DNA of 64,000 nucleotides from an uncultured Lachnospiraceae bacterium (GCA_947164865.1 CAMUYA010000010.1:35914-99913); one strand, 5' to 3'; shown: positions 8,002 to 17,177, counted from the stretch's first letter. Translations and numbers: made by a program. The notes: generated by a model not told the origin, from the letters alone.

Positions 8002-8961
8002 TCATTCCTCTCTGATCCTGGGATCAAGCACTCTGTAGAGCACATCGACGATAAAATATACGACTATCACAACAAAGGTGATGTAAAGTATCAGTATCTG
8101 CGTAACGGGGAAATCCCTCGTTGATATCGAACTGATAAGAAGCCTTCCTATTCCGGGAAGTGCAAAGACCTGTTCGATAACAATAGATCCCGCGATAACC
8201 TCTGCGATTATCATTCCCAAAAACGTAACAACAGGGAGAAGGGCGTTTCTGAGCACATGTCTGAAAAGAATGCGCTTTTCTTCCACGCCTTTGCTCCTGG
8301 CAGTGCGGACATAATCCGACTTTATCTCGGTAAGAGCGGAATTTCTCATAAACCTTGCAGTCATTCCAATCTTGGGAATAGCGATCGCGATCGCGGGAAA
8401 GATCATGTAATGCAAAAATGCTCCGAAGTCTTTTTTGTAGCTGACATAAGCTCCGGGAATAAAAGCCTTGAGGACAACACCCAGAATAAAAGTGACAAGT
8501 ATCCCCAGGAAAAATGCAGGGATAGCCATGGACACCTGAGTGACCCCGTTTAAAAATCCGTCAAGAAACTTGTTTTTGGTTCCCGCCCATAGTATTCCGA
8601 CGGGAATTGAAATAAAGATCGTCAGCAAAAGTGAGAACAGTGCAAGCCACAGAGTGACGGGGAGCTTGTCCCCTATAAGCTCCGCAACAGGCATCATCTC
8701 ATTCATGCTTTTTGAATAGCGATAGCTGACCCCGAGGTCTCCTTTGATGACACCTCCTGCCCAGTTTAAATACCTTTCCACCGGCGGTTTGTTAAGTCCG
8801 AGTTCTTCGCGGAGGGCCGCTTCCATTTCGGGGGTCCCTTCGGTGCCTATAATGGACGTAACAACATCGCCGGGGATGATCTGAAAAGCGAGGAAGGCAA
8901 GGACAGACACGAGAAACAAAGTAATAATGAGAGTCGCTATTTTTTTAATAATATAAGTCAT
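8002..8961 (-). CDS. Oligopeptide-type ABC permease, OppB/DppB family
   Basis: Predicted 319 residues. It starts with the usual long first helix (MTYIIKKIATLIITLFLVS), has the periplasmic-side loop LGLNKPPVERYLNW, and the EAA loop DYVRTARSKGVEEKRILFRHVLRNALLPV (key residues ARSKG and RHVLRNA). It ends in a DPRIREE tail typical of the family. ATG 8961 follows AAAGGAGG. Six bases separate its stop from the second permease start, so the two are translationally linked. It forms the pore with the OppC-like protein. Confidence 0.92.
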   Translation of the reverse strand: MTYIIKKIATLIITLFLVSVLAFLAFQIIPGDVVTSIIGTEGTPEMEAALREELGLNKPPVERYLNWAGGVIKGDLGVSYRYSKSMNEMMPVAELIGDKLPVTLWLALFSLLLTIFISIPVGILWAGTKNKFLDGFLNGVTQVSMAIPAFFLGILVTFILGVVLKAFIPGAYVSYKKDFGAFLHYMIFPAIAIAIPKIGMTARFMRNSALTEIKSDYVRTARSKGVEEKRILFRHVLRNALLPVVTFLGMIIAEVIAGSIVIEQVFALPGIGRLLISSISTRDFPVTQILILYITFVVIVVYFIVDVLYRVLDPRIREE

Positions 8962-8992
8962 CCCTGCCTTTCCTCCTTTCTTCAGATTTTAC

Positions 8993-9021
8993 AGTAAACA
9001 CAATTTCTTATTGCGTTTACT
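8993..9021 (-). other. Intercistronic hairpin between binding protein and permease genes
   Basis: AGTAAAC/GTTTACT arms (8993-8999 and 9015-9021) with an inner CAAT/ATTG pair form a stem in the 64-base gap. No T-run follows on the transcript, so it may protect the abundant binding-protein mRNA or cut read-through. Confidence 0.55.
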
Positions 9022-9025
9022 ATGG

Positions 9026-10561
9026 TTATTTTGTGTAATACACCGTTGACATGTCCTGAACATAGATCGGATAGAACGTGTATCCGTCAAGTTCGTTGCT
9101 CATTGCCACCTTGAGTACCGGTACCTGTAAAAATGCGGTTGCCGCTTCATCACAGAGGATCTTCTGAAGCTCTTTGTAGAGAATGCCTCTCTCTCCAAGG
9201 GATTTTGCTTCAAGAATATTTCCGTAGATATCATCATATGATGATGAATTGAAATTGATGAAGTTCTTCTTATTGTCAGATGTAAATCTGTTAAGAAGAT
9301 ATCCCGGAGTCATGTCGGATGTGATACCGCAGATGGTTGTCTGATAATTCCTGTCGGTGTAGACATCTGAGAGCCAGCTCTCCCATTCAACAGCGTCAAT
9401 CTTGGCATTGATACCCACAGCCTTAAGCTGCTCTACCACAACCTCACCTGTCTGCATATGATACTCATAGTTGGAAGGAATGGTGATGGTAAGATCAAAT
9501 CCGTCGGGGTATCCCGCTTCGGCAAGAAGCTTTTTGGCCTCCTCCACATTTCCCGTGGTTCCGTAGTGATCGTTAAGATCCTCGTAGTAACTTGTGAGGG
9601 TGGGAAGCATTGCGGTACTTACTATCGCCGCATCTCCGCCTGCCACAAATCCGATGATCTCCTCACGGTTGAGTGCATAGCAGATAGCCTGTCTTACCCT
9701 TACATCATTAAGGGGCTCCGCTGCGTTGTTAAAGAAAAGAGCCTGCACTACATCGGAAGGAGCACTGAGCACCTGCACGGTGGACTTTACTTCCTCAGCC
9801 TGTGAATCCGTGAGATAAGGATAAATCTGGATGTTTCCTGCCTTGAGCTCCATGATGGCTGTCTCGGCGCTTCCCACGATCTTGAAATCAACCTCATCAA
9901 GGTAAGGGAATCCCTTCTTCCAGTAATCATCAAACTTCTCGATCACGATCCCTTCCTGTGGTGTGTAGGATTTAAAACGAAACGGTCCGGTACCGATAGG
10001 ATCTGCGTTCTCATCCTCACCGCTCCCTGCAGGGATTATTGCTGCGGTAAAGCTGTAAATCAGCTCGGGATTGACGCTGCCTACGGTAACACGGACCGTT
10101 TTCTCGTCTATGATATCTACTGCGGTTATGGCACTCATTGTGGATACGAGGGGTGTACCGTCCAAAAGGCCGCTCACTCTCTCAAGTGAATACTTTACAT
10201 CTTCCGCAGTAACTGTATTTCCGTTGTGGAACTTTACATTCGGTCTTAATTTGAAAGTGTACTCGAGTCCGTCCTCTGAAAGAGAATACTCTTCCGCTAC
10301 GGCTCCGGTGAGATCACCGTTTGCATCACACTTTACAAGACCTTCAAAAATGTTAAAGAGGATTTCTTTAGTTCCTGCCGCTGTTACCTTATGTGGGTCA
10401 AGACCATCAATATCCTGCTGAATACCGACAACTACGGTTCCTCCGTAGGTGGCGTTTTTTGAGGGTTTATCCTCCGAAGACGCTCCTGTACCGCCTGCGC
10501 ATCCGCACAGTGCAGTCATGGTCAGAAGTGTCACTAAAATAGTGGTTAGATACTTCTTCAT
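9026..10561 (-). CDS. Peptide-binding lipoprotein of ABC importer, SBP_bac_5 family
   Basis: Predicted 511 residues. The N-terminus MKKYLTTILVTLLTMTALCGC is a lipoprotein signal with the acceptor Cys in the LCGC box. The mature part has the family-5 features: GGTVVVGIQQDIDGLDP near the start, LRPNVKFHNGNTVTAEDV, then DVRVRQAICYALNREEI and LLAEAGYPDGFDL. Length is normal for OppA/DppA. It captures substrate outside the membrane and delivers it to the two permeases encoded downstream. It is the first gene of the importer operon, with its own promoter and with GAGGAG before the ATG. Confidence 0.93.
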   Translation of the reverse strand: MKKYLTTILVTLLTMTALCGCAGGTGASSEDKPSKNATYGGTVVVGIQQDIDGLDPHKVTAAGTKEILFNIFEGLVKCDANGDLTGAVAEEYSLSEDGLEYTFKLRPNVKFHNGNTVTAEDVKYSLERVSGLLDGTPLVSTMSAITAVDIIDEKTVRVTVGSVNPELIYSFTAAIIPAGSGEDENADPIGTGPFRFKSYTPQEGIVIEKFDDYWKKGFPYLDEVDFKIVGSAETAIMELKAGNIQIYPYLTDSQAEEVKSTVQVLSAPSDVVQALFFNNAAEPLNDVRVRQAICYALNREEIIGFVAGGDAAIVSTAMLPTLTSYYEDLNDHYGTTGNVEEAKKLLAEAGYPDGFDLTITIPSNYEYHMQTGEVVVEQLKAVGINAKIDAVEWESWLSDVYTDRNYQTTICGITSDMTPGYLLNRFTSDNKKNFINFNSSSYDDIYGNILEAKSLGERGILYKELQKILCDEAATAFLQVPVLKVAMSNELDGYTFYPIYVQDMSTVYYTK

Positions 10562-10623
10562 AATATCTCCTCTTCGAGTTTCTTCGAAAAACAGACGCCT
10601 CTCATTATTCTATTGTCGGTATT

Positions 10624-10651
10624 ATTCTACCACACAAACGGTAAAATACAA
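10624..10651 (-). promoter_or_regulatory. Promoter of the peptide importer operon
   Basis: TTGTAT (10646-10651), 16 bases, TAGAAT (10624-10629), reading leftward; about 60 bases of 5' leader precede the binding-protein ATG. Confidence 0.6.
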
Positions 10652-10696
10652 GTGATTCTTTTTAATATTGATAAATAATTAACAGAGTGCTGCCTG

Positions 10697-12304
10697 TTAC
10701 AGCGTAAACCGGGACACAAACTTCCATGCGTTCTCACAGCTGTGCATACGGCATTCGTGCTGTTGCCCGCTCACGCTTGCAAGCGCCGTTCTGCACACTC
10801 CGTCCTCGCTGTCATAATAGCGGACGGTAAGCACACTTCCCCTGCTATCATCCGGGATCTTTTCCTCTCTGTCGGCGGGCAGGCCGTAATACTTATCCTC
10901 CCAGGAATCCTTCCCGGAATAATCCAGATCAAACTTTTTGACCAGCTTATTTACCCCCGCAAGATACCGGACACGGTCAAGGCATGTCTCGGCCTGACTC
11001 GGAAGCTCGGGAAGAGGCGATTCTTCTCCGCCCGAATAGAATACAGGTCTGCTTACGTTCATGTTGAGGCGAGGATCACCGAGCGAAAGCCCCCAGGGAT
11101 TTTCCTTTATGGGGAAGAGGGCGCTGCATGGCATAAATCCCGCAAAGCTCCCGGGGTACTCCTGGAACAGATCCCAGGTCTTCCCGCTTCCCATGGAAAA
11201 GCCGGTTGCGTATATCCTCTTTTCGTCGATGTTATATCTCTTTTTAAGGTCGGCGATCACTTCCATGATCTCGGTGGCTGTGACAGAAAGATGATCATCG
11301 AGAGAGACAAACAAAAATCCGTACTTGTGGCAGATCTCCCACCATCCGGCTACGAATGTCAGATACATCGAAGTGTCTCCGCCGCCGTGGAATCCCATCA
11401 CAAGGGGCACGGGGCCTTTGTCCATTATTCCGTTATTGTAATACGCAAAGTACCCTACCTTATGATCAGGCTGATCTTTGTATCTGCCCCTATTGTCGGA
11501 TGAAGTCTTGACCACGGTAATACCCGATTCCTCGGTCATGTCCAGCTCTTCAAAATCAGGCTCGAACTCGATCTTTCCGCACCACATTTTGAACTTCCTT
11601 ACGAAGGATCTGAAATCCTTCTCATACTCTTCTCCGTCAGTTTTGTAATTTCTGATAAGAAGGTTTTCACAGCCCTTGAAAGCGGCATTTATCTCATCGG
11701 AATTGCCTTCACTTATTACAGCTATATCTTTTCTCTCAACTTTGGGGGATATGCTCAGGCCGCTCATAAAGCACATGGCCGGAGTGATCTCGCCGGGTCC
11801 CCAGAGGTACTCGCCCTGTATTGTCTTAAGAAGGTTCCCTGCCACATAATCGGCCGACTTTCCGTAGCTGTAAATGTCTGCGCGGAAGATGGCACCGCGG
11901 ATAAAATATCCCTTAAACTCTTTGGTGAAAAAGTCGGTTATCTTGCAGATGCCGTCCTCGTATTCGGGATAGGATTTTGTCTCGGCGATGATCTCTTTAT
12001 ATAGCTCCTGCGTGGCATTTTCCCATCCTCCCTCGCAGGTGGGATATACAAAAAGCACGCTCGAATCCACAGCCGCCGCTATGCGGGAAAATCCCTTTTC
12101 ATCCGCAAATCTCACGGCCTCATCTATGCTCATCTTTTCTTCTTCAAAAATGAGAAGGAGCGGTGCCCTGAAACCGTAATTATTTACCTGCCCTTCTATA
12201 TTGTTATCGGGGATGTAGGTCTTAAGATAAAAGTTTTCATAAGTCTCCTCCCAATACTTCCCCGATGCCAAAGGCTTTACCTGTGGTCTTGTCATTTTTC
12301 CCAT
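10697..12304 (-). CDS. Alpha/beta hydrolase, PHB depolymerase/esterase-like, with a long N-terminal extension
   Basis: Predicted 535 residues, cytosolic (no signal peptide). The C-terminal half, from about residue 270, carries an alpha/beta hydrolase fold: GFHGGGD as the oxyanion region and ATGFSMGSGKTW as the nucleophile elbow with Ser in GFSMGS. The likely Asp and His partners follow; HECRMH near the end is one candidate. The first 250 residues (residues such as FLMIFEEE-type strands and an NYGFRAPLL segment) are not recognised and may be a substrate-positioning domain. ATG 12304 follows AAGGGG. The 24-base gap to the ABC exporter genes suggests one transcript. A peptidase or carbohydrate-ester substrate cannot be told from sequence. 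Confidence 0.75.
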   Translation of the reverse strand: MGKMTRPQVKPLASGKYWEETYENFYLKTYIPDNNIEGQVNNYGFRAPLLLIFEEEKMSIDEAVRFADEKGFSRIAAAVDSSVLFVYPTCEGGWENATQELYKEIIAETKSYPEYEDGICKITDFFTKEFKGYFIRGAIFRADIYSYGKSADYVAGNLLKTIQGEYLWGPGEITPAMCFMSGLSISPKVERKDIAVISEGNSDEINAAFKGCENLLIRNYKTDGEEYEKDFRSFVRKFKMWCGKIEFEPDFEELDMTEESGITVVKTSSDNRGRYKDQPDHKVGYFAYYNNGIMDKGPVPLVMGFHGGGDTSMYLTFVAGWWEICHKYGFLFVSLDDHLSVTATEIMEVIADLKKRYNIDEKRIYATGFSMGSGKTWDLFQEYPGSFAGFMPCSALFPIKENPWGLSLGDPRLNMNVSRPVFYSGGEESPLPELPSQAETCLDRVRYLAGVNKLVKKFDLDYSGKDSWEDKYYGLPADREEKIPDDSRGSVLTVRYYDSEDGVCRTALASVSGQQHECRMHSCENAWKFVSRFTL

Positions 12305-12327
12305 TTTTTGCTACCCCTTTCTTATCA

Positions 12328-13953
12328 TCATTTTACACGAAATGTCCTGGGCCCCACCTTACGCACAAGGCTCTGCGATACAAATATGTACGGCACTGTT
12401 ATTATAAGTCCCGCAGCAGTCATTACGATCGCATTTACAGGAATAAATATGATCACCAAAAGTACCGTTCCGATCAGAAAAGACAGGAATCCGTACAGCC
12501 TCGACTTGATCAGATAATCACTGTTGTAGGGCTGAAGGATATAATACAATGCCAGATGCCTTACAGAGAAAAGCACCAGAAAAACAAAAATCTCCGCTAC
12601 GGTAAACAGGCTTTGCATAGGATAATCTTCGCCCCCTGTAAAAAACAGAGTAAATACCGAAAAGGCCGCCAGTATCACTGCCGGAGCAAGGTTATATCTG
12701 ATGACCGAGCCTATCCTTAAGCGAAACATTTTTACAAGTGCATCCGGCGTTTTGTAAAATCCGTACATAAGGAATGAGGAATCGCAGTTGGTATACATGG
12801 CCCGGCAGATAGACGCACCGCTGTTTGCCAAAAATACAATGATCGGAAATACCCCGGGATGCTTTGCGATCACGTACCTCACCACCGACTCATCGGTCAC
12901 GCCGTGCTTTATGACCTCAAAATAAAGAAGTATCGAGCACAGCGCGATCATTGTAACAACTCCGATCACAGAGACGATCAGCCTTCCTATGATCACGTTC
13001 CCGTGTCTTTTAAAGAAAAGCTCGTTAAGATATCTGAATCCCTTTGATCCGCTCCGCAGCTCGCCGGATTCATTTATCTTAACCTCCCTCCTGCCTGCCT
13101 TCTTTTTCTTTACTTCTACTCTTTCGTTCTTTTCCTGCTCCGCAAAAAGTGCGATCCTGTAATAACCGGGAGTAAATGCATTTATTATCAGAAAGTCGGG
13201 AACATTAAGCGCGACCGCGACATAAAAAGCAATCTCCACCGGGCGGCTTATGCCATTATAGACAATGTATATCGATCCGATTATCCCTGCCAAAGCGACT
13301 ATTATCATCAGCACGGCGCTTACGACCTCATTGCCGCTTGCGGTTATGAGCCGGCCGTTTTTCATCCTTTTTCCCGCCGCCTGTTTTGCCGAATATATCA
13401 GCATTCTGATCGCCACTGAAGCTGCCTTTACACCTATCCCCGCCGCGGGTATCAGAATGGCAAAGTACCATTTAACTCCGGATATAAGTGCCGTGGGGAT
13501 CCCGAAAAGAACATATCCTAAAAGCAGCGCCGCTATCTTGTACAGCAGCCTTGCCTTCACATATTCCCTTGCATCCATCCCCATAAAGAAAACGGTATAT
13601 TTTGTTTCGGTGGTGATGTTAAAGATATTGTAGAAGAAGGCGCTCACGATCAGCATCCACAAAAAGCCCGTGAGGAAGATGGTTCCCGTAAAGGATTCAT
13701 ATCCCTGCCCGAGCATCTGTGTGGCTATAAAAAGTATCCCGAACCAGAGGACCGGTTTCCAGAAAGCCTTGGTAAATTCGATGATAAGGGAAATGATAAA
13801 GGCAAGTATCTTGAGCACCCTTATTCCGTAAATCCTCTCGCTTATATGCTTTCCGATAAGAGGAATGTGCCTGATTGCATCCAGAATGCTGTTGATATTT
13901 ATTGTGTTTTCCACCCTCAGGATGATCCCGAGAGCCTTAAGTCTCTTCCGCAT
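12328..13953 (-). CDS. ABC exporter membrane subunit
   Basis: Predicted 541 residues with about 11-12 hydrophobic helices, a basic central loop (EKNERVEVKKKKAGRREVK around residue 280) and no ATPase motif. Its start overlaps the end of the adjacent ATPase gene by 17 bases, so the two form an exporter of the ABC-2 kind, with this as the transmembrane part. Such pairs export peptides, lipids or drugs; no substrate is evident. The large size and helix number suggest that a single chain forms both halves of the channel. It sits between the hydrolase and the ATPase gene. Confidence 0.75.
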   Translation of the reverse strand: MRKRLKALGIILRVENTININSILDAIRHIPLIGKHISERIYGIRVLKILAFIISLIIEFTKAFWKPVLWFGILFIATQMLGQGYESFTGTIFLTGFLWMLIVSAFFYNIFNITTETKYTVFFMGMDAREYVKARLLYKIAALLLGYVLFGIPTALISGVKWYFAILIPAAGIGVKAASVAIRMLIYSAKQAAGKRMKNGRLITASGNEVVSAVLMIIVALAGIIGSIYIVYNGISRPVEIAFYVAVALNVPDFLIINAFTPGYYRIALFAEQEKNERVEVKKKKAGRREVKINESGELRSGSKGFRYLNELFFKRHGNVIIGRLIVSVIGVVTMIALCSILLYFEVIKHGVTDESVVRYVIAKHPGVFPIIVFLANSGASICRAMYTNCDSSFLMYGFYKTPDALVKMFRLRIGSVIRYNLAPAVILAAFSVFTLFFTGGEDYPMQSLFTVAEIFVFLVLFSVRHLALYYILQPYNSDYLIKSRLYGFLSFLIGTVLLVIIFIPVNAIVMTAAGLIITVPYIFVSQSLVRKVGPRTFRVK

Positions 13954-14644
13954 CCTTCAGCGCCTCAATGATCTTTGACTTAAACTCTTCATCGCCAAGA
14001 TCTGCCTTATCCACAGGCTCCAGTCTGCCCCCGTTTAAAAGCACTATCTCGTCGCACAGGTCAAGCGCGATGTCCAGAAGGTGTGTGGAAAAAATGAGCA
14101 CACGTCCCTCTTTCTGGCTGCGCAGAATGTCCTTCATCTCCTCTGCCACCACCACATCAAGTGACGTGAGGGGCTCATCAAGGAGCATTAATCCCGGTCC
14201 ACCGATGATGTTAATAAGCATCTGCATCTTATTCTTGGTTCCGTGGGAATAATCCTTCATAAGGCGATCCCTTGCATACAAAGGTATCTTTACAAGATCA
14301 AAATATTCCTCTATTCCTTTTGGATCGGTTATCTTATCCGAATGAATGTCAAGAAAAAAACGTAAGAATTCCCGCCCGGTGAGAAAATCCGGGACAGTGG
14401 GCACTGACAGCACATAGCCGATATCCGTGGGATCGACTCCTCTTGTCTTCTCGCCCTCTTTGAAATAAAAACTTCCCCCATCAAAATCAATATCCCTGTT
14501 CAGACAGTTGAACAGGGTGGTCTTGCCTGCGCCGTTACGGCCAAGCAGCCCGTAGATCTTCCCCTCCTCAAAAGAATAATCTACATCTGTAAGTACTTTA
14601 TGTTTTCCGTAGCTTTTTGAAAGATGTGAAATAACAAATTCCAT
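13937..14644 (-). CDS. ABC exporter ATP-binding subunit
   Basis: Predicted 235 residues. Walker A is LLGRNGAGKTT, Walker B is LMLLDEPLTSLD and the H-loop is STHLLD. The signature loop is DYSHGTKNKMQ, with SHGTK replacing the canonical LSGGQ-type sequence (SxGxx is kept), as in many ABC-2 exporters. ATG 14644 is used because GGGAAG lies before it; an ATG at 14680 has little upstream support. The stop overlaps the membrane subunit start. It powers the exporter encoded next to it. Confidence 0.88.
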   Translation of the reverse strand: MEFVISHLSKSYGKHKVLTDVDYSFEEGKIYGLLGRNGAGKTTLFNCLNRDIDFDGGSFYFKEGEKTRGVDPTDIGYVLSVPTVPDFLTGREFLRFFLDIHSDKITDPKGIEEYFDLVKIPLYARDRLMKDYSHGTKNKMQMLINIIGGPGLMLLDEPLTSLDVVVAEEMKDILRSQKEGRVLIFSTHLLDIALDLCDEIVLLNGGRLEPVDKADLGDEEFKSKIIEALKDAEET

Positions 14645-14689
14645 ATTACTTCCCTGCGGATGACCATCGAAACGATCCATCCCGCATGA

Positions 14690-15286
14690 TCATGATTCAA
14701 ACTGCGATATCTCTTCCAATGTCTTTTTGGGACGCCCCTCGGGTGTTTCATCGGGATAGCCCAAAGCTATGGCACTTGCAATCTGGTGCTTTGTCCCGAG
14801 GATCTTTGAGATCTGCTTATGAGCATAAACGGTATTTCCGATCCACAGCGTACCCAGCCCCAGCTGCGTTGCCCGCAGAAGCATGTTTTCTATAGCGGCA
14901 CCGATTGAAAGAGTGTTGTGTATCTCCGATACTCTCTTTCCCGCAAGGATCGGCGGATAGGGATTGGAGGAAAGCAGGTTGAGCACTATGATAACCACCG
15001 GAGCCTCTCTCATTATGCGAAGAGTGTTGTCCGCACTTGCCATTCCGTTACGGTACTTTTTCGGCATGAAGAGGGAATGCTTTGTCTTCTCTATGCCCTT
15101 TTCCATCTCGGAAAGAAGTGCTTCTTTTCTTTCCCCGGTAAACACAATGAACTTCCAGGGCTGGCGGTTCTTGGCAGACGGTGCCACTCTTCCCGCTTCT
15201 ATTATGGTGCGGATATCACTTTCGGATACCGGATCAGGCTTGTATTTTCTGATGCTTTTTCTTTGTGAAAAAATTTCTTCCGACAT
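14690..15286 (-). CDS. Nitroreductase family FMN oxidoreductase
   Basis: Predicted 198 residues. The start SEEIFSQRKSIRKYKPDPVS and the segment RVAPSAKNRQPWKF carry the FMN phosphate- and ring-binding residues of the nitroreductase fold (R-x-S-x-R; PSAxNxQPW). A late AIALGYPDE segment is the usual FMN/dimer contact. Members reduce nitro compounds, quinones or flavins with NAD(P)H as a homodimer in the cytosol. The natural substrate here is unknown. A GGGGGGAGG site lies 10 bases before the ATG. Confidence 0.9.
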   Translation of the reverse strand: MSEEIFSQRKSIRKYKPDPVSESDIRTIIEAGRVAPSAKNRQPWKFIVFTGERKEALLSEMEKGIEKTKHSLFMPKKYRNGMASADNTLRIMREAPVVIIVLNLLSSNPYPPILAGKRVSEIHNTLSIGAAIENMLLRATQLGLGTLWIGNTVYAHKQISKILGTKHQIASAIALGYPDETPEGRPKKTLEEISQFES

Positions 15287-15335
15287 TGATACCTCATCCT
15301 CCCCCCTACAACCACGTGGCTTAAGACTATCTGAT

Positions 15336-16064
15336 CTATTTAAGCACTATCTGCTTCATTACCTGTCCGACTTTGTCCTTGATGCATAGGTCCGCCATGG
15401 AATCGCGGGACGTGGGTGCCATATTGATCACCACAAGCTTTTCGCCTCTGAAATAATCTATAAGGCCTGCTGCCGGATATACAGCGAGTGATGTTCCCGC
15501 TATAATGAGCACCTGGGCTTTGCTTATATAATATACCGATTTGCTCAAAGTGTTCTGATCGAGGCCTTCCTCGTAGAGCACCACATCGGGCTTAACCGGG
15601 CCGCCGCACTCATCGCATACGGGATAATCGCCGGTCGAATTTTTGATGTAATCAAAGTCAAAAAACTTTCCGCAATGCTCGCAGTAATTCCTCATGGTGG
15701 ATCCATGGAGTTCCAGCACTTCCTTGCTTCCCGCCTTCTGATGCAGGCCGTCGATATTCTGTGTGATGACAGCCTTAAGCTTACCGGCTTTTTCAAGCTC
15801 CGCAAGCTTCAAATGGCAGGCATTGGGCTCGGCTCCCTCTATGAGCATCTTGTCCTTATAGAAGCGGTAGAATTCCTTGCGGTTCCTGACATAGAAGGTA
15901 TGGCTCAGGATCGTTTCGGGAGGATAGTCATACTTTTGATTGTACAAACCATCCACGCTCCTGAAATCAGGTATCCCGCTCTCGGTTGAAACTCCGGCTC
16001 CGCCGAAAAAAACTATGTTATCATACTTGTTTATGATCTCGTTTAATTCTTCGATCCTGTCCAT
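15336..16064 (-). CDS. cobB: NAD-dependent protein deacylase, sirtuin (CobB/SIR2)
   Basis: Predicted 242 residues with full sirtuin motifs: GAGVSTESGIPDFR (22-35) for NAD, TQNIDGLH, the catalytic histidine in LELHG, and a zinc ribbon of two CxxC pairs (CEHC and CDEC). A late GTSLAVYP closes the NAD site. Bacterial sirtuins remove acetyl or acyl groups from lysines and so control enzymes such as acetyl-CoA synthetase. Which class (deacetylase or desuccinylase) cannot be decided here: the desuccinylase-type Tyr/Arg pair was not recognised with certainty. AAGGAGG precedes ATG 16064. ThiT lies upstream on the same strand with a 73-base gap. Confidence 0.93.
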   Translation of the reverse strand: MDRIEELNEIINKYDNIVFFGGAGVSTESGIPDFRSVDGLYNQKYDYPPETILSHTFYVRNRKEFYRFYKDKMLIEGAEPNACHLKLAELEKAGKLKAVITQNIDGLHQKAGSKEVLELHGSTMRNYCEHCGKFFDFDYIKNSTGDYPVCDECGGPVKPDVVLYEEGLDQNTLSKSVYYISKAQVLIIAGTSLAVYPAAGLIDYFRGEKLVVINMAPTSRDSMADLCIKDKVGQVMKQIVLK

Positions 16065-16137
16065 CCCATACCTCCTTGTAAAAATGTAGTTTAAATCAAT
16101 TACTTATTATCCGAGCTCTTTTCAGAACTATTCGAAA

Positions 16138-16983
16138 CTATTTCTCTTTTACTGCCTTTTTTGATGTGATGATCCCGAGCATTACAGCTATCAGGATCGC
16201 TACGCCCGAAACCAGCCCAACAAGAAGCCAGTTGACATTTGCAAGGCCGGTTATCTCAAATTCGCCGCTCTCCGGATTCTGCAGATGTGCAAATATCTGT
16301 ACCATATCAAATACTACCGCAGCCACGATGAGTATACCCGCAACGGCTCTGATGATGGGATAAGATTTCTTCTGCTCTTTCCTGTAATATCCGATTGCTT
16401 CATTTCTGAAATCAAGTAAAGAACCGATATAGTATGCCGCAGCCACCGTGACGATGGTTTCGGGTATCATGTATGTTGCATTGTATCCAAAGGAATATGC
16501 AAGTGCTGCGGATGTGGGGATCGATAACCCCGCCCATACAGTCGCTCCCGACAGAACGTGGCATGCGTATCTGAGGATACATACTATCAGCGCACCGACT
16601 GTGAGAGCTCTGTGTTGAGGCATGGCCTGCTTGAACATTCCGCCGAGTCCGGTAACGGTATATGCGATGATATAATCCAGCAGAATAACTGCCAGCACCG
16701 ACTGCCATGTGGTCACATATGAAAGATTGTCAAGCCCGAGCAGCTGCTGGATGGCTCCGTATACCACGCCTGTAAGGAGTCCCCATTTAACCCCGTGCCT
16801 GTACGCTATGATGATAAGCGGGAGCATGCTTGCCACCGTCACCGATCCGCCGTAGGGCAGATCCAGAAGCTTGATCACAGAAAGACCCGTAGCCAAAGCC
16901 ACCATAAGGGCGGATTCGACTATCATCCTGGCGGTGTGCTTTCCGCTTCTTTTTTCTTTGTTTTCTGTTTTTGTTTCGCTCAT
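16138..16983 (-). CDS. thiT: Thiamine ECF transporter S component ThiT with a C-terminal extension
   Basis: Predicted 281 residues. The first roughly 190 match ThiT: hydrophilic start, then MLPLIIIAYRHGVKWGLLTGVVYGAIQQLL and a thiamine-binding segment including YGYNATYMIPE-like residues (here SFGYNATYMIPE). ThiT of Lactococcus is about 180 aa; this protein has some 85 more residues with two extra hydrophobic helices (RAVAGILIVAAVVFDMV and WLLVGLVSGVAILIAVM). The upstream TPP riboswitch independently supports a thiamine role. It should work with a shared EcfAA'T module encoded elsewhere. It was not possible to tell if the C-terminal helices are functional. Confidence 0.9.
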   Translation of the reverse strand: MSETKTENKEKRSGKHTARMIVESALMVALATGLSVIKLLDLPYGGSVTVASMLPLIIIAYRHGVKWGLLTGVVYGAIQQLLGLDNLSYVTTWQSVLAVILLDYIIAYTVTGLGGMFKQAMPQHRALTVGALIVCILRYACHVLSGATVWAGLSIPTSAALAYSFGYNATYMIPETIVTVAAAYYIGSLLDFRNEAIGYYRKEQKKSYPIIRAVAGILIVAAVVFDMVQIFAHLQNPESGEFEITGLANVNWLLVGLVSGVAILIAVMLGIITSKKAVKEK

Positions 16984-16992
16984 AATAATATA

Positions 16993-17025
16993 GCCTCCCT
17001 GAAACTGTTATCTTCAGCAGGAGGC
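16993..17025 (-). promoter_or_regulatory. SD-sequestering hairpin of the thiT riboswitch
   Basis: GCCTCC..GGAGGC (17020-17025 with 16993-16998) plus inner CTGAA/TTCAG form a stem whose 3' arm contains the thiT ribosome site AGGGAGG. In the ligand-bound state this would block translation; no terminator T-run is present. Confidence 0.65.
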
Positions 17026-17054
17026 CGGTCACAAACTTGCACACAAAAAATGCA

Positions 17055-17137
17055 CGCTTCCCTACGCCGGAATAACCCGGATCAGGTGATAAGGGTCAAC
17101 ATTTCTGTACTCTCAGTCCGCGCCCGGACTCCCCTAG
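17055..17137 (-). ncRNA. TPP (thiamine pyrophosphate) riboswitch
   Basis: On the transcript the conserved THI-box elements occur in order: AGGGGAGTC, GACTGAGAG, ACCCTTATCACCTGATCCG, then GGGTTATTCCGGCGTAGGGAAG read as its key parts GCGTAGGGAAG. The P1 closing strands are CTAGGGG and the tail after GTAGGGAA. It controls thiT, 70 bases downstream. Confidence 0.95.
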
Positions 17138-17149
17138 CTGATTAATACT

Positions 17150-17177
17150 ATTTTATCATTATTTATTTTTTTGTAAA
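17150..17177 (-). promoter_or_regulatory. Promoter of thiT
   Basis: TTTACA (17172-17177), 16 bases, TAAAAT (17150-17155), just upstream of the TPP riboswitch and reading leftward. Confidence 0.65.

Noticed and set aside
6799..8124. Long plus-strand frame (441 codons) opposite the peptide transporter genes
   Set aside because: It lies wholly antisense to clear OppC/OppD-type genes, and its product is rich in His, Arg and Ser without domain or ribosome site.
14645..14680. Upstream ATG for the ABC exporter ATPase
   Set aside because: No ribosome site before 14680, and the ABC domain starts after Met 14644, which has GGGAAG.
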